Part shown: positions 51,672-59,347 of the stretch, in pieces | Position numbering within the stretch: position 1 is the stretch's first letter | How the letters are laid out: each line of letters begins with the position of its first letter | DNA from: Streptomyces sp. R41 | Lineage (GTDB): Bacteria > Actinomycetota > Actinomycetes > Streptomycetales > Streptomycetaceae | DNA length: 64,000 bases | Assembly (NCBI RefSeq): GCF_041053055.1 | Contig: NZ_CP163443.1 | Coordinates: forward strand, 930,001-994,000 | Direction of reading: 5' to 3' | Program-made: the position numbers and the translations under genes | The notes under the pieces: generated by a model | Database searches by the model: none | What the model was told of the DNA's origin: nothing | Seen by the model: the letters and a program-made list of their open reading frames with translations, nothing else

Positions 51672-52051
51672 GGTCTGCCGATGGCCTCGGTGAGGGTCGC
51701 CACCGACAGCTCGGCCTTGGGGATGAACCCGGCGGCGCCGCTGTCTGCCACGCGCCGTCCGTAGTCCGCCGCGTCGCGCGTGGAGACCAACACGATGCAG
51801 ACGCCTTCACTCAGGCTCATGATCTGCGGTATCAGGTCCAACCCACTGACGTCCGGCAGTTGGATGTCCAGCAGTACCACCTGCGGGCGCACCGCGGCGA
51901 TGGCCTCGAGCGCGGTCCGCCCGTCTGGGCACAACGCCGCCACCCCGAGCCCTGCCGCCGACACGAGTTCGGCGGCCAGCGCCCTGAACTCGGCGTGGTC
52001 GTCCACGATGACGGCGTTGCGGGGCATGCACAGATGCTCGCACAACCGCAC
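51668..52051 (-). CDS. Single-domain CheY-like response regulator, complete copy, 127 aa
   Basis: A stand-alone receiver: acidic pair NAVIVDDHAEF, phosphoacceptor in VVLLDIQLPDVSG, Thr/Ser switch in CIVLVSTRDAADYG, and Lys in FIPKAELS. No output domain is present. The start is either GTG 52051 or ATG 52027; the second places the first strand at the usual distance from the N-terminus. It heads the receiver-kinase-NarL cassette and may act as a phosphate sink or branch. Only its 3' part was copied into the left arm. Confidence 0.88.
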   Translation of the reverse strand: MRLCEHLCMPRNAVIVDDHAEFRALAAELVSAAGLGVAALCPDGRTALEAIAAVRPQVVLLDIQLPDVSGLDLIPQIMSLSEGVCIVLVSTRDAADYGRRVADSGAAGFIPKAELSVATLTEAIGRP

Positions 52052-52163
52052 CCGCCCCCGCCTGAGGGCTAGCCCTTATCAGCTGCAGGGCTGGCCTCGA
52101 TGAACGTCCACGCCACAATTCCTACGGTTGCGGTAGTCGTTCGTCCATCCGGAAGGATGTCCC

Positions 52164-52838
52164 ATGTCAACTACGTCAGTCCCCGCGCCTGTTGCCCGGG
52201 CCAAGGCAACGATCACCGGGTGGTTGTTGCTCGCCGGCGGCACCGCCTTCCTCGTCGGCGGCGGCATGCACCCGAGGGTCGACGCGCCCGATGGCGGCGC
52301 CAAGGAACGGTTGCGGATCATGTTCGAGGACGGGGGCTGGTACCCGTCGCAGGCGCTCATGCTGGCCGGCACCGCTTGCATCGCGGCCGCACTGATCACG
52401 CTCGTACGGCGCCGCCTGCCTGCAGGGGCACCGTCGGTGCGGTACGCGGCCATGGTCGCGGCGGTGGGGGCGGCACTGGCCTCGGTGGCATTGCTGGTGC
52501 ACCTGCTCGCCGCCGGTGAGGCGGACCGCCTCGTCGGCGGCGGTGCCACGCCGATCACCGACACCCTGGTCGTGGTCGACACGATTGCCATTCCCCTGTT
52601 CGGCCTTGCCATCGCGGCGCTCGCGCTGGCCGGTGCGCTCACGCGGTCCCTCGGCAACGTGGTCGTCGCGATTCCCGGTGTCGTCGGCGGGGTGGGTTAC
52701 GCCTTCGCCGCCGGAACCATCCTGATCTCCGACCGCCTCGACGGGCTCTTCCCTACCGCTATCGGTATCGCGCTGTGGGCCGCAGCGGTAGGCGTGCAGC
52801 AACTGCTGCGAGAGCGCCGCGCCACCGTCACGGCCTAG
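52164..52838 (+). CDS. Integral membrane protein, 224 aa, divergent from the two-component cassette
   Basis: ATG is preceded by GGAAGGA. About six hydrophobic helices are visible (ITGWLLLAGGTAFLVGGG, MLAGTACIAAALITLV, AAMVAAVGAALASVALLVHL, DTIAIPLFGLAIAALALAGA, VVVAIPGVVGGVGYAFAAG, TAIGIALWAAAVGVQ). No catalytic motif is seen. The divergent, 112-bp-spaced position suggests it is a target or partner of the two-component system. It lies outside the duplicated segment, so only the right cassette retains this neighbour. Confidence 0.75.
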   Translation: MSTTSVPAPVARAKATITGWLLLAGGTAFLVGGGMHPRVDAPDGGAKERLRIMFEDGGWYPSQALMLAGTACIAAALITLVRRRLPAGAPSVRYAAMVAAVGAALASVALLVHLLAAGEADRLVGGGATPITDTLVVVDTIAIPLFGLAIAALALAGALTRSLGNVVVAIPGVVGGVGYAFAAGTILISDRLDGLFPTAIGIALWAAAVGVQQLLRERRATVTA

Positions 52839-53843
52839 CGGCACCGCGCCGGGCCGGCCACGGGAGGGGGTGGCCGGCCCAGCGGTGACGCGGCCGACTC
52901 GCTGCGGGCGGCGCTGCAGAGGCGCTGCCTGAGAGGAAATCCCGACCGGAACGGAAAACGGCACTCAGACACGCAAGGCCCCGAAGTCCGGTGCTCTGAC
53001 CGCCGTTCATGACCGAATGACCCTAAAAGAAGGGGTGTTCCCAGTGTGCACTTCACGGGCCGCTCACCGGCCAGCCGCTCACACGCGACGGACGTCCAGC
53101 CCGATCCGTCGCCCGCCGGTTGCCGCACCTGTTGCGCTCGCGCTGCATGCCGTGTTCGGTGCGGGCGACCACGATCATGCCGGTGATGCGGCGGTCGGTG
53201 GGTCACGGCGCGGTCAACATGCCCCCCTTCCAGCCGGGCCGCCCCCACAACCAGTCGACGCACATCGCCAGGGTGCTGGACGTGACAGCGCACAGCGGCG
53301 CCATCGGACTCGGCGCAGAACTTCGGCCGGGCGGCCGTCGACCCTCGCGCGCACGGCCAGGCTGTCGATGTACTTCAGGGCGGCCCGGGTGACGGTGTCG
53401 TGCGTCTTCGGCCGGAACAGCAGGGCCGGGCGTGCGGGTCCGCTGACTGTCGCCTGGCGGTCTGTCACCGATGCTCCCCTGGACCGCAGATGGAGGCACT
53501 CACCGAACCCGCATAGAGGGAGCCGGTCCGGAGACGATGGAGCGGCGCGGGCCCGGACGTGCGCGAGGCCCGCACCCCATGGGAAGGGAGTGCGGTCCTC
53601 GGTTCGCCAGCGGGAGGTGCAGCATCGGTGGCCCCTGACCTTGCACGGCCGGCAGGTCCCGACGGTGACGAGGCGCCGCCTTGAGCTGCCGGAGCTTGCG
53701 GCCTCGACGACCGGACGGACGCTGCCTCACGGCGACAGTCCAGGAGCCCGGCAATGGCTCCGTTATGCGCCGCAATCAGGAGTAACGGGGCGGGTGTGCG
53801 GGCACCGTCGGGATGCTGTCGTCAGCTGGGGTGGGGGGTCGCG
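52839..53843. other. 1.0 kb of degraded sequence without a confident gene
   Basis: Frames on both strands overlap. A minus-strand piece (LLFRPKTHDTVTRAALKYID, SLAVRARVDGRPAEVLR, about 53,290-53,430) has protein-like composition but is broken by frame changes, and I could not name it. Another minus piece (RITGMIVVARTEHGMQRERN) near 53,140 may belong to a second relic. Confidence 0.4.
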
Positions 53844-54323
53844 GTGACAGGTGCGGAGATCGCAGTTGGCTATGTGTTCGCCTGGCTGACGGGCAAGGCC
53901 CGGCGGGTGGCGAACCGGGCCGACGCGGAGGTCGACCGGAGCCTGGACGCCGGGATGGAGCGGCTGCACAACCTGGTCAGTGCCAAGCTCGGACAGGACC
54001 CGGCACTGTGGCGTGCCGGGGACGAGGCCGCAGCCGGGCAGGCCGAGCTCTCGCAATACACCCGGCGGTGGTTGACGGACACCTTGCGGGATGCCTCCGA
54101 GCACGACGCGGCCTTCGCCGCCGCCCTGGAGAACCTGGTAAGGGCGCTGCAGGCCGCTGCCGCTCTCGGCAACCGTGCGGTGGCCGCGTCCGGTGACGGG
54201 CCGGCCGTCGGCGGGCACGTGGACATCCGCGCCGAGGGCGGGTCTGCGGCCGCGCTGACGATGGGGGACGTGACGATCGGGTCCGCCCCAAACCCTCGCA
54301 CGCCGGGTCCGGACCAGGGCTGA
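53844..54323 (+). CDS. Helical protein with Gly-rich VDIRAEGGS tail, 159 aa
   Basis: GTG 53844 follows a G-rich ribosome site (GGGGTGGGGGG). The N-terminal amphipathic helix AEIAVGYVFAWLTGKARRVA precedes a mainly helical domain (MERLHNLVSAKLGQDPALWR, FAAALENLVRALQAAAALGN). A C-terminal GGHVDIRAEGGSAAALTMGD motif is reminiscent of the short beta tails next to sensor modules in Streptomyces conflict proteins (inference). I do not recognise the family. The next gene starts within about 60 bp on the same strand. Confidence 0.6.
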   Translation: MTGAEIAVGYVFAWLTGKARRVANRADAEVDRSLDAGMERLHNLVSAKLGQDPALWRAGDEAAAGQAELSQYTRRWLTDTLRDASEHDAAFAAALENLVRALQAAAALGNRAVAASGDGPAVGGHVDIRAEGGSAAALTMGDVTIGSAPNPRTPGPDQG

Positions 54324-54382
54324 CCGCACCCGGCGCACCCCCAAGCCCGCCCGGTAGCGTCGGTGGCACGGCCATCACCGCC

Positions 54383-55132
54383 TTGAGCATCGGCCAGCTT
54401 CACCAGCACCGGTACGAATACGCCGCACCGCCCACCCCGGCATCACCCCAACGCTCCCGGGCCACGCCGCCCGCCGCGGCACCACCCCAACGGTCCCCGG
54501 AAGAAATCGTCCCCCCGCCGCACAGGACGATCGCGCTCACGGTCGTGACACTGTGCATCGTCACAGCCACGCTCATCTGGGCCGCGACAGGCGGCATGGG
54601 CTCGTTGAATAACGCCTTGGGGGGCGCCACGGGGGCCGTCTCAGGGGGCGCCTCGGAGACCGCCTCAGGGGACACCTCGGGGATCGCCCCGGAGGACCCC
54701 GCGGAGGACACCTCACCGAAGCAGATCACCGTGCGCGCCTCGGGCCCGCCACCGTGGAGCGTGTCAGGATACGGATGGACCTACACGGTGAAGTCGGTCA
54801 CTCGGACCACCAGCACATGGCAGTTCGACAAGCGCCCGTCTTTGACCATCACCGCGGACGTCGAGCGCAGCAGCGCAAGCGACCACGCCCACATGGAGTA
54901 CCAGATCAGCGGCGAGGACACCGGTGCCCTCTTGGACACGGTGCCTTTCGAGGACCGCGTCAAAATCGGCGACAACGGAACCCCACCAGTACACCAGCAC
55001 AGGCAACTCGTACACGTGGTGTGGGACGCAAACCCACAGGCGCGGCATCTGACGATCACACTGCACGACTTCTATGCGCCTGACGGACAGGACCTCGTTC
55101 TGAAAGGCGTGCCTGTCCCCTCCAAGACCTGA
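54383..55132 (+). CDS. Single-pass membrane protein with extracytoplasmic beta domain, 249 aa
   Basis: A Pro-rich cytoplasmic segment precedes the helix TIALTVVTLCIVTATLIWAA (about 50-70), then a Gly/Ser/Thr linker. A C-terminal beta-sandwich-like domain follows (GYGWTYTVKSVTRTTSTWQF, HVVWDANPQARHLTITLHDF). The start is uncertain: TTG 54383 is the first candidate, but the frame is open upstream into the preceding gene with no good ATG/GTG. It probably forms a pair with the gene before it. Confidence 0.6.
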   Translation: MSIGQLHQHRYEYAAPPTPASPQRSRATPPAAAPPQRSPEEIVPPPHRTIALTVVTLCIVTATLIWAATGGMGSLNNALGGATGAVSGGASETASGDTSGIAPEDPAEDTSPKQITVRASGPPPWSVSGYGWTYTVKSVTRTTSTWQFDKRPSLTITADVERSSASDHAHMEYQISGEDTGALLDTVPFEDRVKIGDNGTPPVHQHRQLVHVVWDANPQARHLTITLHDFYAPDGQDLVLKGVPVPSKT

Positions 55133-55189
55133 CAGGGCCCTTGGGGAGCTTTCCAGCTGGGAGGCAAGCCCGTCCACCACGACACCTGG

Positions 55190-55612
55190 ATGAACAGCTC
55201 GGAAGAAACCCAACGGCAGTGGCAGCTCAGCTGTCTGGCCACCGAGAGCCTGCGCTACCTCCAGCTAAAGGAAGCACTCGGACAGCCGCCGACCGCCAAG
55301 GAGTTCGGCGCCCAGCGTCTGACCTGGCCCTGGCCCGGCGAGGAAGCCGAAGGCTGGCCCATCCTCCAGCGCGTCCTGGCAACGCTGACCCGTACCAGCC
55401 TGGCCCCGGCCACTACCCACTCCCCCACCAGCCCGCTACCCGGTGAGGAGAGCCGCACCCTGCAATTGCGGACGAAGAGAGCCACCGAGGCCATCCGCAC
55501 CGAGCCGACGACGGTCCGCATCACCTGCCCCGGCGCACCCGTTGACGTGCCCGCTGTGGGTGAGGGAATTACGCTCGGATGGTTCGTCGGGTCTGTCAAA
55601 CGAGCGCTGTAA
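55190..55612 (+). CDS. Hypothetical protein, 140 aa, possible gene fragment
   Basis: The frame begins NSSEETQRQWQLSCLATESL, RYLQLKEALGQPPTAKEFGA, suggesting a helical DNA-binding-like region. The ending (GITLGWFVGSVKRAL) reaches the IS256 remnant, so the 3' end may be truncated. No ribosome site is convincing and I do not recognise it. Confidence 0.35.
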   Translation: MNSSEETQRQWQLSCLATESLRYLQLKEALGQPPTAKEFGAQRLTWPWPGEEAEGWPILQRVLATLTRTSLAPATTHSPTSPLPGEESRTLQLRTKRATEAIRTEPTTVRITCPGAPVDVPAVGEGITLGWFVGSVKRAL

Positions 55613-55625
55613 CTGGGGTTGTTGG

Positions 55626-55887
55626 TTACTGACGGGCTGCTGAGAGTCGGCCGTCGAAGGTGATGTCGAAGGCGTTCAGCGCGGTCTTCCATCGCATGGC
55701 CCAGCGGGCCTGGCCTTTGCCGGTGGCATCGAGCGACATGATGGCCATGTAGACGCACGTCAGGGCGGCCTGCTCATTGGGGAAATGTCCGCGGGCTTTG
55801 ACGGCTCGCCGGATGCAGGCGTTGACCGACTCAATCGCATTCGTCGTGCAGACGATGCGGCGGATCTCAGTGTCAAAGGGCAGGAAC
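55626..55887 (-). pseudogene. Second IS256-family transposase, C-terminal remnant
   Basis: The minus frame reads LPFDTEIRRIVCTTNAIESV, NACIRRAVKARGHFPNEQAA, LTCVYMAIMSL and ends NAFDITFDGRLSAARQ at a TAA. T-T-N-A-I-E-S-V-N is the catalytic Glu block of IS256 transposases. It belongs to a different subgroup from the intact IS256 copies in the arms (which have STNPLERVN). The N-terminal two thirds are missing. Confidence 0.8.
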
Positions 55888-56170
55888 GGGGAAGCCCTTC
55901 CTGCATCGCCCCAACGCCCGATCCCTTACATCGCTTCTCCCCGACCGGGTCGCCCTGCAAGCACTCGCCATCGGCGAGACCGCCTATGTGAGGGACGACG
56001 TCGTGCGGGACTCCCCGCCACCTGAGTTGATCTCTGCATGACGAGTACAGCGCAACTCGGCACACTCGTTGCTGCCCCTGTGCCGCGGCCGCGCAGCGGC
56101 CCGACCATGACGCCGTGGGGGGGGACGCCCCTGTCTCGACCCACCAAGGTCTCCGACGTGGTCGGTAGTC

Positions 56171-56377
56171 TCAGCCCCGGACAGATCGTCGCGATCGAGT
56201 GCACGGTCTCACGCTCGTCCAGACCGCAAAGACGCTGGAATCGTGGGCGTGACAGTAGAGGTCGTCGGGATCGCGAGGCGATGACGGAAGCCGATGCCCG
56301 GCCGGAGTTCCGTGCGGCCGCATAGCAGCAGCGAAGTTAGCGGCCAGCCCGAGTCTCGCCTCACGCGGCAACGTCAT
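56171..56377 (-). CDS. Small ORF coupled to the recD2 3' end, 68 aa
   Basis: ATG 56377 overlaps the helicase stop (ATGA). It reads TLPREARLGLAANFAAAMRP, HGTPAGHRLPSSPRDPDDLY, CHAHDSSVFAVWTSV, then an Arg/Ser-rich end that looks non-native. The coupled position implies a real gene downstream of recD2, probably truncated at about 56,210. No family recognised. Confidence 0.4.
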   Translation of the reverse strand: MTLPREARLGLAANFAAAMRPHGTPAGHRLPSSPRDPDDLYCHAHDSSVFAVWTSVRPCTRSRRSVRG

Positions 56378-56673
56378 TCCCAGGCGAGTTGCCCTCTCAG
56401 GGTCTGGGAGTGAGGGGCAGGTGCAGCGGCGTCGGTGTGGGTGATGCGGTATGTGAGGGCGGTGTTGCGGCGCTGGTTGCGGTTGTTGGCGATGGCCCGC
56501 TCGACGGCTTCCCTCTGGCCGATGAGCATGACGCCGTTGCGGGCACGGGTGACGGCGGTGTAGAGCAGGTTGCGCTGGAGGAGCATCGTCCCGGCGGCGT
56601 TGACCATGGGGACGATGACGTACAGGTATCCGCTGCCCTGGGAGCGGTGCACAGTCAGCGCGTAGGCGTGGAC
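56374..56673 (-). pseudogene. RecD2-like helicase, 3' part separated by a transposon
   Basis: LVHAYALTVHRSQGSGYLYV, IVPMVNAAGTMLLQRNLLYT and AVTRARNGVMLIGQREAVER are the UvrD_C_2 motifs V and VI (H-R-x-Q-G-S and Y-T-A-h-T-R-A) that close the ATPase site of RecD-type helicases. Removing the element at 56,676-59,347 joins this in frame to the 5' part (…TDLDEL + VHAYAL…). There is no start codon of its own. Confidence 0.85.
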
Positions 56674-56715
56674 TAGGCACTGTCCGCCGGATCATGTGGC
56701 CGTGATGGCACCAAG

Positions 56716-57357
56716 TTAGTTCTCGCGGGCCGGACTGCGCCCGGTTGCGAGGCGTTTCTGCCCCTCGGGCATGGGCAGGACCGCCAGTGCGGTGTTTGCA
56801 ATGTTCCGCAGCGTCTCCGGGTCCAGGCCGGCCTTGCCTACCGCCTCGATACCTCGGACCACCGTCAGCAGCAGTGCCGCCAACCGCTCCGGATCCGCAG
56901 CGCCATCGATGTCGCCGTGACGCTGGGCGGCGCTGATCTCCGTCCGCAGCAGGGTCAGCAGTGCCGTCATGGTCTCGGCCGACCGTCCGGCGACCGTCGG
57001 ATCGTGCTGGGCCAGTTCCGCCGCGCCCTTGGCCAACAGGCACCCGCGGCGCTTGGTGTCGGAGGCGGTGTTCTCCGCCATTAGGTGCACGTATCCCGAC
57101 AGCCGGGCCAAGGCCTCTGCGTCCGGGCCACCTGCCAGCCGCGCTTCGGCCACCTCAACGACTGCGGTGCACCAGTCGCCAAACACACGGTGGAACAGCT
57201 TGCCCTTGTCGCCGAATGCGCCGTACAGGCTGCCCTTGCCCAGGCCGGTCGCCTGGGCGATGTCGTCCATCCGGGTTCCTGCATAGCCCGTCGCCCAGAA
57301 CTGTTCCCGGGCCCGCTCCAGGACTTGGCGTTCGTCGAATGCGCGTGGTCTCGGCAT
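56716..57357 (-). CDS. TetR-family repressor, transposon passenger, 213 aa
   Basis: The N-terminal HTH is classic: AREQFWATGYAGTRMDDIAQ, ATGLGKGSLYGAFGDKGKLF. The ligand domain resembles TetR_C of the AcrR/NemR-like type (GCLLAKGAAELAQHDPTVAG). It is divergent from the SDR gene over an 84-bp region containing a perfect inverted repeat, so it most likely represses the SDR gene and itself until an inducer binds. Its 3' end lies only 40 bp from the transposon end. Confidence 0.92.
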   Translation of the reverse strand: MPRPRAFDERQVLERAREQFWATGYAGTRMDDIAQATGLGKGSLYGAFGDKGKLFHRVFGDWCTAVVEVAEARLAGGPDAEALARLSGYVHLMAENTASDTKRRGCLLAKGAAELAQHDPTVAGRSAETMTALLTLLRTEISAAQRHGDIDGAADPERLAALLLTVVRGIEAVGKAGLDPETLRNIANTALAVLPMPEGQKRLATGRSPAREN

Positions 57358-57376
57358 GGTGTCAGCCTATCCATTC

Positions 57377-57416
57377 TTGACTCGATCGTCCATTACTGCC
57401 TACGTTATGGACGATC
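57377..57416 (+). promoter_or_regulatory. Promoter with TetR operator for the SDR gene
   Basis: TTGACT (57377-57382) and TACGTT (57401-57406), 18 bp apart, form a sigma70-type promoter reading to the SDR gene. A perfect 10-bp inverted repeat, GATCGTCCAT (57384-57393) and ATGGACGATC (57407-57416), overlaps the spacer and -10 region, the ideal place for repression by the divergent TetR protein. Confidence 0.75.
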
Positions 57417-57441
57417 CATTCCACAACTGAAGGGGTTCGAC

Positions 57442-58179
57442 ATGCCAGGCGTGCTGCAGGAGAAGGTGGCCGTGATCACCGGAGGGACCAGCGGGATCGG
57501 GCTGGCCATCGCCCACCGCTTCGTCCGGGAGGGCGCACGGGTCTTCGTGACCGGCCGGGACATCGACCGCCTCGAAGCGGCAGTCAAGGAGATGGGCCCT
57601 GCGGCCACCGGCGTACGATCCGACGTCTCGGTCCTGGCCGACCTGGACGCGCTCTACGCGCGAGTCCGCGAGGAGGCCGGACGCATCGACGTGCTGGTGG
57701 CCAACGCGGGAATCGTCGCGGACGCCTCGCTCGGCGCCCACACCGAGGCGAACGTCGACCTGACGCTCGCCGTCAACGTCAAGGGCCCACTTTTCACCGT
57801 TCAGAAGGCGCTTCCGCTGCTGGCGGAGAACGCCTCCATCCTGGTCGTCGGCTCGAGCAACAGCGTGCGGCCCAATGAGCAACTCGAGGTCTACAGCGCC
57901 TCGAAGGCGGCGGTGAGCAACCTCGTGCACAACTGGGCCCGGCAGTCGCGGGAGCGCCGATTCCGGGTCAACGTGCTCAGCCCGGGACCCACGCGGACCC
58001 CTGGCCTGCTGGGCGCCGCGGGGCCGGACGTCGACCGGTTCGCCGAGGCCGTCGTGCCACTGGGGCGGCTGGCCGACGCCGAGGAAATCGCCGAGGCCGC
58101 CCTCTTCCTGGCTTCGGACGCCTCGTCGTTCGTCACCGGCGCCGAACTCTTCGCCGACGGCGGCTACACCCGGGCCTGA
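57442..58179 (+). CDS. Short-chain dehydrogenase/reductase (SDR), transposon passenger, 245 aa
   Basis: This is a complete classical SDR: cofactor motif VAVITGGTSGIGLAIAHRFV (TGxxxGIG), Arg in FVTGRDIDR favouring NADP(H), NAG motif VLVANAGIV, catalytic Ser in LVVGSSNSVR, YSASKAA (YxxxK), and SPGPTRTPG. The substrate is unknown. ATG 57442 is preceded by GAAGGGG. Regulated by the divergent TetR, it resembles inducible detoxification pairs that protect against small electrophiles or aromatic compounds (inference). It travels inside the IS5-type element. Confidence 0.92.
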   Translation: MPGVLQEKVAVITGGTSGIGLAIAHRFVREGARVFVTGRDIDRLEAAVKEMGPAATGVRSDVSVLADLDALYARVREEAGRIDVLVANAGIVADASLGAHTEANVDLTLAVNVKGPLFTVQKALPLLAENASILVVGSSNSVRPNEQLEVYSASKAAVSNLVHNWARQSRERRFRVNVLSPGPTRTPGLLGAAGPDVDRFAEAVVPLGRLADAEEIAEAALFLASDASSFVTGAELFADGGYTRA

Positions 58180-58213
58180 ACCACGGCCGGTGGTGCACAT
58201 CCGGTTCCCTAGA

Positions 58214-58398
58214 AGCGATGGGTGCACTCCCGCGCGTGTGCGTCGTACGAGGCCCAGTGCGCCGGGAGCAACGAGATCGTGGCCGCGGCCTCTTTGGATG
58301 ACGTCGGCCACCACCCCGACTGCCGCTCCGGCAACGCCAACCTCCGCTGGATGCTCATCGTGAGGGAGCTGCTTGACGGGGCGAAGGGGTACTACTAG
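58214..58398 (+). CDS. Short ORF fragment between SDR and transposase genes
   Basis: The frame, closed by a TAG upstream, reads KRWVHSRACASYEAQCAGSN, EIVAAASLDDVGHHPDCRSG, NANLRWMLIVRELLDGAKGY Y. The composition is protein-like, but there is no start with a ribosome site. Its stop overlaps the convergent transposase stop. It is probably the end of another captured gene. Confidence 0.35.
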
Positions 58399-59299
58399 GT
58401 CTCTCCGGTGGGTCGCGACCGGAGCCAAAGTCGGATCGAGGCAACGGTGACGGCGCCGTAGAAGACGTAGGCGCGTTTGTCGAACCTCGTCGCCACAGCC
58501 CGGAAGCTCTTGAGGGCATTGATCGTCCGCTCTACCTCGTTCCTGCGTTTGTAGATCGTCCTGTCGAAGCCAGCGGGCCGACCGCCCCTGCTGCCTTTGT
58601 GCCGTCGGTTGGCTCGCTGGTTCTTCGGTTCGGGGATCGTGTGCTTGATCTGGCGTCGCCGCAGGTAGCGGCGGTTGCGACGGGATGAGTAAGCCTTGTC
58701 TCCGCCGAGGTGGCCAGGCCGAGTCCGCGGTCGCCCGCCATCCCGGCGGGCGACACGGACACGCTCCATGACCGGGATGAGCTGCGGAGCGTCGCCCCAC
58801 TGCCCCGGGGTGATCAGCAAGGCGAGTGGGCGGCGTCCGCCCTCACCGGCAGGGTGGATCTTGCAGGTCAGGCCGCCCCGTGAGCGTCCCAGGCCCTCAT
58901 CGGGGCGGTGCTGCAGGGGCGTGTGTCCTTTCCCGGAAGCCGCGGGGGTTTCTTACGTGCTCCCGCGGCGTGTTGGTGGGCCCGGCAGGAGGTGGAGTCC
59001 ACGCTCACCATGGACCAGTCGATGCGGCCTTCCGCGTCAGCATCGGCGAGGACAGCCGCGAAGAGCTTGTCCCATGTGCCATCCGCTGACCAGCGCCGAT
59101 GCCGCTCGCACACGGTCCTCCACCGACCGAAACGCGCAGGCAGATCCCGCCACGGTACCCCGGTGCGCTGCCGGAACAGAATCCCGTTGATCACCCTGCG
59201 ATGACTCTCCCAACGGCCCCCGCGCTGACCGGACTTCGGTAGATGCGGCTTCAGCCGGGCCCATTCTTCATTTGTGAGATCTCCCCGCCCCATGAGCAT
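58395..59299 (-). CDS. IS5-family (IS427-type) transposase, OrfA/OrfB joined by -1 frameshift
   Basis: OrfA (59299-58868) has LTNEEWARLKPHLPKSGQRG, VINGILFRQRTGVPWRDLPA and DWSMVSVDSTSCRAHQHAAG with the first catalytic Asp. OrfB (ending 58395) has GRPRTRPGHLGGDKAYSSRR with the second Asp, and RRNEVERTINALKSFRAVAT with the catalytic Glu. The frames overlap at GGGAAAG (58,934-58,928), a canonical X XXY YYZ slippery heptamer positioned as G GGA AAG in OrfA frame. A -1 shift there gives continuous PGKGHTPLQHRPDEGLGRSR. This supports a functional element of the OrfAB type. Confidence 0.9.
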
Positions 59300-59347
59300 G
59301 CCAACGAACCGAGGCTGGGGCAGTCACAAGATCCGCCGGACACGGCC

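Larger units (their letters stand above)
45523..51907 (-). repeat. Right arm of the 6,385-bp exact inverted duplication (ancestral copy)
   Basis: It mirrors 25,232-31,616 base for base (coordinates sum to 77,139). At the outer end the response-regulator gene continues intact beyond the repeat to about 52,051. At the inner end the IS256 element is flanked by matching octamers. Both features mark this arm as the parental copy. Confidence 0.95.
56676..59347 (-). mobile_element. 2.67 kb IS5-type element carrying TetR and SDR passenger genes
   Basis: Terminal inverted repeats are GGCACTGTCCGCCGGATC at 56,676 and, on the other strand, GGCCGTGTCCGGCGGATC at 59,347 (15 of 18 match; similarity continues as xTGTG). 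TA (or TAG) flanks both sides (56,674 and 59,348). Excision of the segment restores the recD2 reading frame exactly, so the whole 2.67 kb moved as one unit. Inside are an IS5/IS427-type transposase in two frames, a short ORF fragment, an SDR oxidoreductase and its TetR regulator. Ordinary IS5 elements are about 0.85-1 kb and carry no passengers. Confidence 0.85.

Noticed and set aside
25232..51907. Inverted arms as Streptomyces telomeric terminal inverted repeats or a fused replicon end
   Set aside because: The 13.9 kb between the arms is unique, no telomere-like palindromes are seen at the arm ends, and the boundaries fall inside genes and at an IS end.
25232..51907. Composite transposon bounded by IS256 copies
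   Set aside because: The IS copies are at the inner ends of much longer arms, only one has target duplications, and the outer ends have no IS. The structure is an inverted duplication, not a mobile composite.
53017..53847. A 276-residue plus-strand ORF
   Set aside because: Arg/His/Ala-rich with no domain or ribosome site. It overlaps protein-like minus-strand scraps and is probably a shadow in degraded DNA.
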